From contig JAJTWR010000314.1 in assembly GCA_021613335.1 (NCBI GenBank), positions 2,627,501-2,691,500 of the forward strand: a stretch of DNA of 64,000 bases. Direction: 5' to 3'. Shown in pieces: positions 38,165-51,917 of the stretch (the stretch's first letter is position 1; each line of letters opens with the position of its first letter). This DNA comes from Whitmania pigra. Lineage: Eukaryota; Annelida; Clitellata; Hirudinida; Haemopidae. The notes below the pieces were generated by a model that was given only the letters and a program-made list of their open reading frames with translations, was not told where the DNA came from and did not search any database. The translations under genes and the position numbers were made by a program.

Positions 38165-40541
38165 TAGATACCAATTTGTCGAATCTCCAACTCGACAATC
38201 AAACATACTCGATCTGCTCCTCTCGAATGATGCATGCTTTTTATCACGGATAGAAATGATGCCCCCAATTGCTCAGAGTGACCACAACACCATAGCTTTC
38301 AAACCAAACCTTTCCAGTCAACCAGCTGTGATCCACTGCCGAAACTATCAACACTTAACCAAATCCTGCTATAAAAATTTCAACAATTATTTTTATGAAA
38401 TCCGATGGAGTGACTTGTTTCAGTATTGCTTTTCGGTTGATGACTGCTGGAAACTGTTTCTCAACATTGTGACAAATGCTATTCAGAATGTTGCTCCAGG
38501 ACAAGGCCAAAAAACCACAAAAGTAAAAAAGCCATCTTACCCTATATTCATCATTCGAGCTCAGAAACTTAAGCTTCATGCTTTTCATAAATGGCATTCA
38601 AGTGGGAGAACCGAAGACAAAAATATCTACAGACAATTTTCAAGAGGAGCATAGAAGACTACCATAAGTCACAGGAAAGCTCACTTATAGCAGCTGGAGA
38701 TACTGGTCGCTTCTATCGATTTGTTAGTAGAAAGCTAGCAACACATAACCCAATACAGGAGATAAAAAGACAGGATGGAACATTCCCCTGTGATCCAACT
38801 GAGATGGCCAATATTTTCAACAATTATTTCTGCAGTGTATTCACAGTCGATGATGGCTCAAATTGTACCATGTCTCTTCGAACCAGCAACAAACTAGAAA
38901 AAATAATTTTCACTGCTGATCGCATTTATCATACACTTCGAAATCTCAAACCCTCTTCGTCATCTGGACCTGGTGGTATTACAAATAGTCTCCTTAGAAG
39001 CTGTGTTGCTGGACTTTCCTTACAACTCTGCCATATTTTCAACTTTTCTTTCAATATGCATAAGTTACCCCTTGATTGGAGCTCAGCTTATATCACTCCA
39101 ATCCACAAAAAAAGTTCCACATTGGATCCAGGGAATTGCAGACCAACATCACTAACATCTTTTTGTAGTCGTGCAATGGAACAGGTGATCAATAAAGACA
39201 TACTGAATTATCTTCAGGCAAACAACCTTATATCTCCTGATCAACATGATTTTTTGAATTTGAGGTCAACATGTATTAATTTGATTGAATGTACCAACGA
39301 CTGGTTAATTTCAAGGCAACTCCATCGGGGCACTGATATTATATACCTCGATTTCAAAAAGGCTTTTGACTCAGTGTCTCACCCAAAATTGCTGATAAAA
39401 CTTCAAGCTTATGGAATTTCAGGCAATCTAATTTTGTGGATAGAGAGGTTTCTAGCAAATAGAATTCAAGCTGTCAAGGTGAATGGGCAATTATCCAACA
39501 ATAAAGATGTGACTAGTGGTGTGCCTCAAGAAAGTGTGCTGGGTCCTACGCTTTTCCTTATTTACATAAACGATGTTGTGGACGCATTTACAGACAACTC
39601 TGTCAAATACAAACTCTTCGCAGATGACATCAAGCTATACTCAACATCATCATCTCCTCACAGCTCTTCCTTACAAACTGATACCGACAGGTTGGTGTTA
39701 TGGAGCGAAAAATGGCAATTACAATTAGCCCCAGACAATTGCCTCCTAGCTTTCATTAAAACAGCGGGGGGCAGCACTATGCCCAACAAATACACAATCT
39801 ACTCACGACCCATATCCTTCACAGACAATATACGTGACCTTGGTGTCCTCATTGATAGTAAACTCACCTTCAAAGCCCATATCAACAACATCATTCATAA
39901 GGCCTTTTTCAGAACACGCCTAATCCTCAAATGCTTTCGCTCAAGAGACAAGCGAATATTGATCAGAGCATACTATGTTCGGCCAATCCTCGAATATTGC
40001 TCCCCGGTCTGGAGCCCCCCATAACAAGCAGCTCATAACAAAGATCGAACGAGTCCAAAGGTTTTTCACAAGGACCATACCAGGTTTCCGAAATCTACCT
40101 TATATGAGCAGACTTCAGAAACTCGGACTCAAGACACTGGAACGCCGACGCCTCATCCATGATTTATGCCTCCGTCACAAAATGTTACACAGCTTCACTC
40201 ACTGCATCGTCTCCAAATTCCCCAATTTTCCGTTATCTCGCACTCGTGGCCATACTCTCCGTCTACGCCATGAAAAGTGCTCAACTACTCACAGGCTCCA
40301 TTTCTTCACCAACCGAATCGCGAAACCCTGGAACTCTCTGCCCCCAGATATTATTAGCTCTACAACTCATAGCCGGTTTAAGGCCTGCATTTCCAACACT
40401 GACTTGAAAAAATTTCTAACAATCTAATTGACCTAAATTTGGTATGTGCACTCTATATGTACTGATTATCTGACACCAATTTGTGTTAGCGGTCACTTGT
40501 GGCCCTCTTTTTGGTTTCGATAAATAAATAAATAAAAAAAA
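38165..40541 (+). mobile_element. 5'-truncated CR1/Jockey-like LINE with broken ORF2
   Basis: Begins inside the endonuclease domain (PTRQSNILDLLLSND, then PPIAQSDHNTIAF). One frame runs 38168-38654, a second 38591-40024 with the reverse transcriptase, and a third 39975-40427 with the thumb/C-terminus (RVQRFFTRTIPGF...AKPWNSLPPDI). Seen in the RT: GNCRPTSL, IIYLDFKKAFDSVSH, SGVPQESVLGP and the catalytic YKLFADD. The normally invariant G of PQG is E. Two frameshifts (about 38640 and 40018) kill the ORF. The 3' end is a (TAAA)n-type tail, with no long poly-A. Confidence 0.9.
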
Positions 40542-40544
40542 TAT

Positions 40545-41142
40545 GTCTTCGGGCGCCAAATTGCAGGGGCGCCAAAATGAGGCTCACAAATAAGGATTTT
40601 TATGTTCGTAATATATGCAACGTTATATTATAATAACTAAACAATGGTAATAAATTGGTCACAAGATCACTGTAGCAGCTACATCACACGTATCATATGT
40701 CTTTGCCACTGAGCACGAGTTTAAAAAAGCTGTGCTCATCACATTAAATGGAATGCAAGATCAGAAGCACTGGATAAACTATAGTTGGGATTCCAGACAA
40801 ACTTTCAATTATCAGAGGACTAAACTGTGACCTCTAAACCAGAAATGATCCAGAACAGTTACTGGCGTATTAAATATTAACTTCATTGTTTCTGTGACGC
40901 CATTCTTACAGATGCCTACAAAATCCTATTGTGAATTTCACTGAAGTAGCATCTCATATCGAATCTTTGGAGCAAGAACTTGTTAAGTCTCATGATGATT
41001 TGGGCCAAGTTGCTGCCAAAACAAAATGCACAGCCTGGGGATTGAGGTGGACAGAAGAATTAGGCAACGTCGGAAAATTCCTGAGAAGTGGCAAGAGATG
41101 CAGGACTTTCAGCAGAAGAAGAAATTGTTAAGAAAAGGGTTA
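40545..41142 (+). other. unassigned, possible coding relic
   Basis: The start (GCAGGGGCGCCAAAAT) looks like a hAT terminus; a similar CAGGAGCGTATTTAGGGGGC lies left of the LINE at 38138. The LINE may therefore have landed in an older hAT element. A frame at 40931-41131 has protein-like composition (ASHIESLEQELVKSHDDLGQ), but I do not recognise it. Confidence 0.3.
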
Positions 41143-41520
41143 TGAAGATCATATTTGATCGACTTCAACAGTATATTTAGTATCTCTTTCGTGCATGTGG
41201 TAGCTTTATTATTGCTGTAGAAAGCATTCTCGCTAATCACGTGGCAATCAGCGAGAATCCAGACAGCTCAGAAGCCCATATATCCATTTGCATCCTTAAG
41301 TATCTCAATTCTTAAACACTAAACTTCTGTTATTCAGTTCCGTTAACTGAATACTTGCTCTAATAAACTTATTAGTTAACTTGCTTATTTGCGGACTCTC
41401 GGGTTATTTCATTGGTGTCAGGAGTGGGATCCCAAAAAGTAAGTTATGAGCAAGATTTTAGAAGATTTAAGTTTTGCTGAAATGAGACGTGAGCTTAAGA
41501 ATTGCAGGATCGCCTGCAGT
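41143..41520 (+). mobile_element. LTR-element 5' end: LTR, primer site, start of SAP-type gag
   Basis: A TG...CA segment (41143-41411) with an AATAAA-like signal is followed directly by TGGTGTCAGGAGTGGGATCC (primer-binding-site-like). Then comes ATG at about 41446 opening MSKILEDLSFAEMRRELKNC, similar to the SAP ORF start at 30779. The ORF ends within 30 codons and the element is truncated. A purine run, AAGAAAAGGG, lies just left of the LTR. No second LTR was found. Confidence 0.5.
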
Positions 41521-41654
41521 TGTGGATAATATCAGTAATAAAAAATAGCTTTTTCATTGTTCTGATGCAAATGTTAAACATATATTTTTGAATCCTCTTT
41601 CTTATTCCGAATTCACCACATAAGGAAACGACATCTTTGGAACATTTGAAAAAA

Positions 41655-41757
41655 ACATTCAATTGAACAGGTCAAAGCGGTCGTGCAATGCACAAATTTC
41701 ATTCAATTTGTAATAAGAAGTAAACTCCAATATGTAACTATTTGCAAATAAAGAAAA
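41655..41757 (+). pseudogene. degenerate PAN exon relic
   Basis: The nucleotide sequence aligns with 21700-21815 (ACATTCAATTG, then GTGCAATG, AATAAGAAGTAAA, and CTATTTGCAAAT), but all frames have stops. A matching scrap lies at 58660-58720, before exon 4 of pseudogene G. Confidence 0.55.
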
Positions 41758-42109
41758 TAAAACAATTTTTAATTAGCCTGTGAATATCAATTCGCACGTT
41801 CGTTAAGCCTTTCTTATGGTTTGAATTGTTTTAATTTCTTGGAATTGTCTGCTGGTCGGTCAGAAGCAGGATTTGGCAGTATCGAATCACATGTAATTCG
41901 TTACTTTAATTATTTCTTTGGCAATTTGTACTTGTAACAATTCCAAAAAAAATTCCGTACTTTTACTTGTAACAAATTACTATTTTCGGATATACTTTTA
42001 CTACGTTACCTTTTTGGCAGAAAGCGTTGCAAAGTAACATAAATAAAATTTTAAGTTAGTTTAATTTAATTTTGATTTTTTTTTTAAATTCTAGACGATT
42101 GTTTTTTTT

Positions 42110-42966
42110 TGGTTGAGTCTTTGTAAGATTAACAAGTTGAACAGAAAACTTTATGGGCTGTCAATTATTCAGAAACAGAAACAAGAACGGAAATATCGCT
42201 ACTGGCTGCCAAGTACGTATTCGCATGTAAAATCGCACAACTCGCAATCCCTATCGTTCAACTCCCATACAAACTCTCCAGCTCCCGAGGCCTGAACCTT
42301 TTATACTCCAAGATGGCGTCACTTTCAAGTATAATTTAATTCTAATTATATTTTTTTTAATTCTAGACCATTGTTATTTTTAGGTTGGTTTGAGAACCTT
42401 TCCCTTTCCGATTGCATTTGTCGCTGGTCGTTTTTTTTTCAAACTCAGAGGCCACTGTTTCGATTATTGCTGAGATTTTAAGAACTTCTATTTGAAGGAC
42501 TATTAGTGGGAAGATGAGCCTTCAATATGCGTTAAGCCTTCCAAAATGATTAACTTGAGCTTATATTCAGGATCCACCATTCCCACACAAGTCCTTTGTA
42601 CACCAGCATTCAACAAAACCATTAGAAACTTTTTTTTTATTTAAATACGTCATTGGAGCTCATTAATTGTGCGATTCCGGTGTTGAGAATATTTGGAAAT
42701 ACTTCATTTAAAAATGCATTAAGTTTTGATAAAACAAAGTCACCATTGAATTCCCAGAGTATTTGGTCCGTTGCATCGACGTAAATTTTTCTTTAAATTT
42801 AAATCATTAGACGTAAAAATGTTTAATCTCACGAAACATTTTTATAACATTGGTTGAGCAAGTAAATTATTCTAGATATAATTTGAAATAATTTGGAGTA
42901 ACAAATTAATTTGAAAAGCGATGAATGATTTTAAGTTTCTATATTTTAATGCTTCGAAAATAATGT
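42110..42966. repeat. two dispersed repeats
   Basis: 42110-42300 matches 18560-18775. 42438-42966 matches 27521-28050 over about 530 bp with few changes. No gene. Confidence 0.7.
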
Positions 42967-43269
42967 TTCACCATCTTCAATATAAACCAAAAGTACAAGT
43001 TTCATATCTTTTTTTTATAATCTTTTTTGGGTGGCGGGGGTTAACTTTTTGGTTGAGCTTATCTGGAAAAGATCCGTGTAAATTGCAGGTTTTCGAATTA
43101 CCTTGCTTGCTTGAAATATTATTTGAAATAACAATGGAAACATTGAAATCACATTTTAATTACATTTGTTTACTTTTCACGATAACGAACTTAATGCCGT
43201 TTAGTTGGGTTCGTGACCTTTAAAAATACAAATTCCAAAAGTTTCACGGCATTTTTATCAATTTATTAA

Positions 43270-43590
<321 letters not shown>

Positions 43591-43599
43591 GCGCCGAGT

Positions 43600-44163
43600 A
43601 TCTCTCTGGCACAGTCAAAATAAAATAAAATGTAATCGAATAATTAATTAAATAAATAAATAAAGATTATACCGTATTAATAAAACAAACAGATACAAAC
43701 ACATTTTCTGTGTACCTGCATTCGCATACTTCCGAGCTTCTATTTTCCTGGAAGTTTTTCCCGCACTTTCACACGGATCCTTCCATCCATTCATTCATCA
43801 TCATCATCATTATCATCATTGCCATCATAACCACGTATATACACCCAAATGCAATTTTCAGTTGTCTTGTGTTCATTTGTCATGGAACAAATGATACGAT
43901 AATAAACATATTTACAGTTCAGGAAATGACAAAAAGGCTTTAAATAATTACGGCGAGGAAATTTTTCATTAATATTTTCAATGTGTGAAAAAATCTTCAA
44001 TTGTTGCTGGAAATAAAAGCAGGAGTAATGTTGAAAAAGCAACTCAAACATTATTCGTACCAGTTCCTTTAAATCTTTAAAATCCACAAAAATTCTCAAA
44101 CAATATTCAACAATTGATTTTTTTAATCAAAAACATTTTTTTTAAATTCACTTTTTTAGTTTC
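43600..44163. other. intergenic before the E+F block
   Basis: Short (ATC)n tract at 43795-43830. 43905-44165 is paralogous to 29320-29480 and 28080-28190. No gene. Confidence 0.5.
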
Positions 44164-44391
44164 TCAACTGTTGAAAATGTTTGTTAATTGAGTCATCCAC
44201 AACGTCCTTGATTGCGGCCCTCCACTTTGTACTAACAGGCTAACGTTTTCGTCCACCTCATAACCGTTGTCGATTATCCGGGAATCAAGACGTTCTATAA
44301 GCTCGTCTTTCTTTTCTGTAGGATCTAATTGCCTTTTCCTGAGTTCTCGCTTCAACTCTAAAACGTTCAGGCCATCCAGTATTTTGGCCAT
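44164..44391 (-). pseudogene. SAP-domain gag-like ORF, second copy
   Basis: 75 codons, nearly identical to the start of the 30779 ORF, with the same SAP domain and the same internal frameshift (the KWRAAIKD continuation is again out of frame). The shift therefore predates duplication. The long acidic tail is absent. A primer-binding-site-like sequence lies upstream at 44548-44567. Confidence 0.7.
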
Positions 44392-45005
44392 TTCTGCAAT
44401 TTCTGTTTTATTCCCACTTGTTCCTCAAATCCAAACCTTTTCCAAATTCCTGTTAATCTTGAGACTTTACCAGCTCTGAGTTTCACTCAGTTATTCCTTC
44501 GATCTTACTCATTTTCAACTTATCCGCTCTTGAGCTTATCAGCTTTTGGATCCCACTCCTGACACCATACAGTTATTGGAAAGGAACAATCAAGATGAGG
44601 ATTTAAGTATTTAGAACTTCAGGCTGTGTTGGATTCTGAGCTTGTAGTAAAGACTGTTTGTCTATAATGTTATCACGACTTAGTAGAAACAGAGACTGAA
44701 TATAACCATGGAAATAATAAAATTTAGATTTAGTTATTTTAGGCAATATAAACTTAAATATTTATTGCCCAGTTTACAACAATACAATTGAGACTATGAG
44801 ATTCACTTTTATGATAAACTTTCCACATGGACAAACAGCCTAACATCAGCAACCATGTAGGAATTATAAATTCATATAATGTGTATGTAATAATATAGCC
44901 TCATTGTAAAATATAAATTTAACAAACAAAATAACAGGAAAATCAGTCAAATGATAAAAGTTTTATTTTGCAGAATATTTCAAAATATAATTTAAAATTA
45001 AACAA

Positions 45006-45235
45006 ATGGAATTTTACAAGATATTCGTGGCGTTATGTTTAATTGTCACAGAATTATGTTTCAGGAGTTCATGGCCACATACGATGAACGTACCCAGTTT
45101 TACTCAAATTGGAAGTTTAATAAACTGTGCCCTTCTCTGTAAATCACTGAAAAACTGCACAGGCTTCAATTATTTGGTGAACACATCGACATGCCAGCTG
45201 TTTGGCATCTTTCCTCTCAAGATACTATCAGGTAA
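45006..45235 (+). pseudogene. gene E: exon-1 relic
   Basis: Starts MEFYKIFVALCLIVTELCF and keeps the PAN-like core (NCALLCKSLKNCTGFNYL, TCQLFGIFPLKI). It has lost about 12 residues around ECNG/RCA and the exon end with the NCSNYQ cysteine, and runs into a stop. No exons 2-4; the TAA array and a retroelement follow. Counterpart of C (31404), but with different deletions. Confidence 0.8.
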
Positions 45236-45355
45236 CTACTTCTCTATTCCAATATTTCATTAACAAGACTTTTAGTACTGAAATAACCCGGGGTCTGCAA
45301 AGTAGTAAGTTATCTGAAAATTTTATTGAGTAATATAACTCATAACTCATAATAA

Positions 45356-45861
<506 letters not shown>

Positions 45862-48815
45862 TCGGAGAGATCTGGAACGCCACCTGCGACTGATGAACAG
45901 GAGGGATTGGACAACAATACAGTCTCCTTGGATAGCCTGGTAAAACTGAAACAGTTTGTGGTTGAGAGATATCACATGATACATCTGGAAAACGAAGAGC
46001 TCTCTGAGCTCATAAGCGAGAGACTGGACAGAACGGAGAAAATCCAATTAATAAACAAGGAATAGGAAAAATGGACTTCTAATCAAATTCCACAAGTCAT
46101 CAATAGCAGGAAGCAAAAAAAAGCCACCGAATCATGTTGAGAGGATACAAACAAATAGCTACAGTCAAGCCAGAAATAAATCAGGAAATGCATGCAGAAC
46201 ATATCAGAAATCAAAAGTCCGGGTAACAAAAAAAGGACAAAAAAAGGTAGAACGGCAGAAATGCTACGCCAGGTTACAAGCTCTTTTCCGAAAGAATCCC
46301 ACAGCAGCAGCCCATTCTGTTCTGAAGGAAGAATATGAGATACAGGCAGGCACTCTTCCCGCGGATTTGGCGGATTATTGGGGTGCAATCTTCGAGGAGG
46401 AATCGGTGAAGGATGACGGGCCTTTAGAAACGATTAATGAAACAGCAACAGAAATGCAGGATCCAATCACCAGATAGGATGTAGAAATTGCATTCCGGGG
46501 ACTGAAGGACAGCTGCCCCGGTCGTGACGTCTTCCAAAAAAGACATCTTAGAAAATTCAATTATGATGATCTGGCCGTTCACATGTCTCTCTGGCTGCTA
46601 ACAGGAATACCCCCTGCATCATTTAAGACGGGAATCGTCACTTTCATTCCCAAGAATAAGGATGCTTCTAGTCTGGGTGATTATCGACCTATTACAGTGG
46701 GTCCGATTATGGCCCGCTTGTTTCATCGCATCCTTGGAGGGAGAATGTTAGGATATTGGCCTTTGTCATCGAGACAAAAAGCATTCCGACCAGGAGATGG
46801 CGTTGCACAAAATCTCTTTCTGATTAAATCAATTATCCGAAAAAAGAGAGAACAGCTTCAAAAATTAAACCTGACCTTTGTTGATGTTACAAAAGCCTTT
46901 GACTCCGTATCTCATAACACCATACTCAGAGCGGCTGCCAGACTTGGTACTCCACCACTCTTCTTAGAGTATCTAGCAGAACTCTACAAAGAAGGTGAGG
47001 TCTATCTGAAAACCAAGGAGGGTCTCAGTGGAAAAATTCAAGTGAAAAGAGGAGTCCGTCAGGGAGATCCAATGTCCCCCCACCTATTCAATGCGGTCAT
47101 AGACATGATAACCAGCAAATTGGACCAATCAATTGGAGTCACGGCTGGCAGAGGTTCGACGACTAAGTGCAATTACATTGCATTCGCCGACGATCTGGTC
47201 CTAATGTCGACGACGGACATCGGAATGAAAAGACTGATGGAGCAACTAGAGAGTGCAATGAGCAGCGCAGGTCTAAGGATCAATCCAAACAAATGCGCTA
47301 CGCTCAGAACTGAAACCCACTGCAGAGAGAAACGCTGGATAGTCAACCCCAGAACGTACCTCAAATTACAATCTGAAGATATCAAAGCAATCGATGTCTC
47401 ACAGACGTACAAATACATGGGGATAGAGATTGGAGTCCGGAAGCAGCCAGCGTCGATCGGAGATGAGATTCAAAAACTGCTCCATTCAATTTCAAGAGCA
47501 CCAATAAAACCTTGCCAACGCCTTTATATTTTAAAAGTTCACTTGCTACCAAGTCTGGTCCATAAACTTACCTTTGACGAGGTATTCATCGGTTCTCTGA
47601 ACTCCGCAGACACCGCGATTAGAAGGGCAACAAGGCATTGGCTTCATCTTCCAAAAGATGTCCCGAAACCATTTTATCATGCTCCCCTTTAAATCCGGAG
47701 GTCTAGGAATTCTTCAACTTAGGCAATGGGTTCCCCGTCTTCGAATAAATAGATTGACAGAAATTTTCTCCGAGACAGGCCGTTATAAGGATGATTTCAT
47801 GACTGATGTTCTCAGAAACAACACTCTGATTATGAGAGAATTTCGAAAATTTGGAACAGCAGAGGCGAAACAACCAAAACAGGATTGGAGGGCGGCAACT
47901 TCGGAGAGATTGTACAAAACTGTAGACGGCTACGGACTGAGATCATTCACCGAGGGAATTGGAATGAGCGAATGGATTTCAGCTGCGGTCCCGAGAATTC
48001 ATTCTGGTCAGTATATCAGATGCGTTAAGATCCGGGCTGCTGCACTACATTGCAGGCTTAGAGCTTCGAGATGGAACCCGCAGGCTCCCAGGGGGTGCGA
48101 TGAGGGTTGTCAATCCTTAGAGTCGCTGGGGCATATGATCCAGAAATGCCCAAGAACCGATGGCGCAAGGCACGAGAGACATAATGTTGTTATGAGAAAG
48201 CTGGAAAACGAAATGTTAAAAAGAGGCTACAAAACAAGAGTAGAGCCCCGAATTCCTACAGATCAGGGACTCAGAATACCCGATTTATGTGCGTGGAAAG
48301 GAAACACATACATAGTGTGTGATGTAGCCGTCACCTCAGACGTCTACAACCTGGACCGAATGTACGACAACAAAGTACTAAAGTATGACACTCAAGATGT
48401 TCACACTTGGATGCTGAGAAATGCTCCAGAAAGCACTCTGAGATTGATGCCAAATGTTGGCGCGTTTGTGTGCAAATGGAGAAGGGTGATGTCCCAAAAA
48501 TCGTTTAGATTTTGGAAGGATTGCGGCGTCACGAGGACAGGCCTTATGAACATCGTAACTGCTGTCCTAAATCACAGTTACAAGATATGGAGGGCTCACA
48601 GGTGCCACCGAAGAAAGAAGTCCACATCTCGAACTCTCATTAACATGAACGGTTGATGCTCTTCGGTACGATTGACATTTCGAACTACGTCTTGTTCTTT
48701 TAAGCTTACATGTCCAGGGAGATCTCGGACCCTTTTGCGGACACTAAATTTTTCGGAGTGGTTTTTTTTGAACGATGGATATGTTAATGTTTGCATGGCC
48801 GAGAAAATAAATAAA
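45862..48815 (+). mobile_element. RLE-type (R2/R4/Dong-like) non-LTR retrotransposon in a TAA array
   Basis: One degenerate ORF is traceable. 46200-46570 carries VERQKCYARLQALFRKNP in frame with the RT but is cut by TAG at 46475-46477. 46583-47692 is the reverse transcriptase (LGDYRPITVGP, LTFVDVTKAFDSVSH, KRGVRQGDPMSPHLFN, catalytic CNYIAFADDLVL). A frameshift near 47660-47690 leads into 47658-48656. There a CCHC/H knuckle (CDEGCQSLESLGHMIQKC, then H) precedes a restriction-like endonuclease (RIPDLCAW...YIVCDVAVTS). RT upstream of a C-terminal endonuclease defines the R2/R4/NeSL/HERO type. At about 2.95 kb it is shorter than typical full-length members, so probably 5'-truncated. TAA repeats abut both ends. 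Confidence 0.9.
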
Positions 48816-48824
48816 AAAAATAAA

Positions 48825-48861
<37 letters not shown>

Positions 48862-48869
48862 CGTGACTG

Positions 48870-49474
48870 CATACATCGGCAACAACAGATGACTAATCAA
48901 CAGCAACAACACACAGTGGCAGAGCCACAGTGTTGACAACAAGAGACATTCATAAGATTGATTTTATATATTTCAAAACAAGACCATTTCCGATGCATTA
49001 TTTCTTGTCACGAAACATCTGCTGTTGCTTCAGCAACGCCAACAACAAAATCTGCCTTGGCACATAGAACTCTAGTCTTGATGTTATTATTATAATCTTT
49101 ATCATCATCGTCGTCATCGTCATCATCATCATCATTAATGTCGCAAAACCTAGCTACGCATCTGTCCATCAAACAATTGAGTCTATGACAAACATATTCA
49201 TGATAAAAATTATGGTAGTTCCTCCCCTATAAATATCAAGTCTTACAAACAGCAACAATGTATGAATATGTAATGTGCATGCAACAGTGCATCCTTATTG
49301 TAAAATATAAAGTTGACAAAGTAACAGATTCTACAGGAAAAGCAATCCTAAGATAGAAGAATTGATAAAAAAAAAATCGCTTTTTAACAGCTAAATCAAA
49401 AAAAAAATTAATTCCCAATTCTAAATCACATTTTCTCTGCGGAATATTTCAAAATTTAATTTAAAATTAAACCA
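48870..49474. other. 5' flank of gene F
   Basis: Paralogous to 31815-32642 upstream of gene D. It includes a short (ATC)n tract near 49095-49140 and the conserved block ending TTTAAAATTAAACCA just before the ATG. Confidence 0.7.
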
Positions 49475-51917
49475 ATGGAATTCTCCAATACATTCGTGGC
49501 ATTATGTTTAATTGTCACAGCATCATGTCTCCATGATTCATTTATGTTTCGTAGAAATTCAGAATGCAATGGCCAAATGCGATGTGCCGTGGACGTACCC
49601 AGTTTTACTAAAATTGGAAGTTTAATCAACTGTGCCCTTCTCTGCAAATCTCTGAGAAAGTGCACAGGTTTCAATTATTTGGTGAACACATCGACATGCC
49701 AGCTGTTTGACATCTTTCCTCTCAAGATAGCTTATCAACCAAATTGCAGTAACTACCAGGTAACTACTTCTCTATTCCAATATTTCATTAACAAGACTTT
49801 GACTTAATGGTAGTAAATTTTGCAGTCATTTTCGATGCTATCAAGTAAGTATATTGAATTTTTTATTTGTTGTCTTTATCGTTGCATATTTAGTACTGAA
49901 AAAAAGTAGTAAGTTATCTGAAAAATTTATTGAGTAACTATTCTGTTAACATAACTGCAAAATCGAGAAGAGTAGATGTTGTTAGATCTACTGTAACATT
50001 TGTGGAATTGTGGAATACTTTAATCTTATTAAATGCCATGGAACTAACTGATGATGATTATAGATGTAAAGAATAGTAAATTGAATATAAATAAATTTAA
50101 TTACCAAAATGAATTAACGCTCTGTCGCCAGAGTTACAACAGTACACTAATAAACGATCTGGTTTCATTTAAATAATGTGTGATAAATCTAAGCAATAAA
50201 TTTTTTAAATTTATTTTGTATTCAGTCAACCTTGCACTATGTCAACCAACCTATCAAAGTTCAAAATCTGTCGACCCATTTTCATCGCGGCTGGCAGTCG
50301 ACGGTTTGCTGAATACAGGTGGAGGTGTGGGGCCATGGCAATGCACTCACACGTATGATGGCTACGGGGGAGAGAACTGGTTCATGGTGGAATTAAAAGA
50401 TGCAGTGACCATCAGCCATGTCTGCATTTTGACAAAAAGATCTTCTGCTATATATTGTAAGGTATAAGTTTTTTTTTAGCCTTTTATAATTTTGAATATA
50501 AATGCATTCAGCATATAAATGCAGGTTGGCCTAATGGGTTCCTGCATACGGCAGCAATGGCAAAAATGGTAATGTGTCGTGTTCGAAACCCAGCCTTAGG
50601 AATCGACCGGTCTTAAATCATGTAAAAGAAATTTTGACACTTTTTAAAGTGCGAGCGTCTATCCCACGTTTGCATTCAAGTTATCATAAAATCTTTCATT
50701 TGAATTAATAAAATCGCCAGGTATAAAAGCTCTTAAGAGAGGCTGGCTGAACTCTTATATAAAAATGGAGTCTACCAACGCCTGATATTAATAATTCATG
50801 GTAACTCATAATGACTCATTATAATAAACAAACTTATCCGAAACTTGAGGTACCTTTGTGAAATAATCTGCTATTAAAATACTTATACTTGAGAAACAGT
50901 ATTGCTTCCATATTCACTGTCAAACGTCTCACCATAAATGCCATTTAGAACTGCTTTCACTATCACTAAGGCTGGCAGGTAGGCCTTCCATTCACCCACT
51001 CCAGGTTTGCCATGCCTAGCAGTTTGTTAGGACACACCTTCCAGAAAGAAAGAGTCATCTAAAACACCTACATGTTTATTCTTATACTTGTTTCTTTGTT
51101 CTCTCTCTGCTTCCACAGATACAGGGATGTCGTTTGAGCATTTTCCAAAGGTGGCAAAGCTTTGCAAAACTTTGAGATGTGACCTCTTTCTTTCTATCCT
51201 AAAGTCAAGCTACACAAATGGTCTGAATTTCTCTTGAGTCTTTGATTAAGGTTGATAACCAAAAATAGTTAATGAAGGCATACTAAAAACAAGTTTTGTA
51301 TGTGCAAATGAGTTTTGAAATAATGGAATTACATCCAAATAACTGCATTCATCAATGAATTTGCAAGCTAGCATTGGAAATAGCTTTAAGAAATTGAAGA
51401 AAAGCATAAAATAACACCGTTAATACGTTAGAAAGTTTCTAAACATGCATTTCGTATCCCGGCTCCGGCTATGTGACCCCTGTCGATTCCTACCCAGCCT
51501 GCACTGCCATAATCGTCCTTGGTATATAAATGGTTACAAGAAGCGCCTCTGACAATATGCATATGGCTATATATATTCAGTTACAATTACAATTAAAATT
51601 TGAAATGTCTCAATTAAGAGACTTTTAAACTGAATTGTAATAAATGAAAAGAAAAATATTTATCTAAATACGTAGTAATTAGCTACAAGGACCTCATTAT
51701 CGGTGTGACCAATGATTCATGGTTGGTGAAGAGACCAGTACGAGACACATATCCTCTGTGTGGAATCTACAAGGGACCACTTGTTTCGGCAGCGTGGATT
51801 CAAATCAATTGTTCCACCAACAGTACTCCACCAGCAAGATACGTCATTGTTCAAGAAACTCCCATTGATCCGATTTATGGGGGAGATTTGTGCTTGTGCG
51901 AAATAGAGGTTTACTGA
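49475..51917 (+). CDS. gene F: secreted PAN/apple + F-type-lectin-like (FTP) protein
   Basis: Exons 49475-49759, 49826-49844, 50226-50456 and 51676-51917 give 258 residues. Signal peptide to about 18; PAN-like module with ECNGQMRCAVDVPSF and NCALLCKSLRKCTGFNYL; FTP domain with INLALCQPTYQSSK, RLAVDGLLNTGGGVG, CTHTYDGYGGENWFMVEL, PLCGIYKGP and CLCEIEVY. Nearest paralogue of gene D; exon 3 is one codon shorter. The last intron carries the SINE plus DNA-transposon nest but not the hAT found in D. No disabling change is seen. Confidence 0.85.
50520..51600 (+). mobile_element. SINE split by a 0.9-kb DNA transposon (gene F copy)
   Basis: SINE head 50520-50596, then a transposon at 50597-51491 with inverted ends AGGAATCGA/TCGATTCCT, then the SINE body from 51501. 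The 9-bp ACCCAGCCT is perfectly repeated at 50588-50596 and 51492-51500. This is the hAT-free version of the gene D intron; its hAT target TCGCCAGG is single at 50714-50721. Confidence 0.8.
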
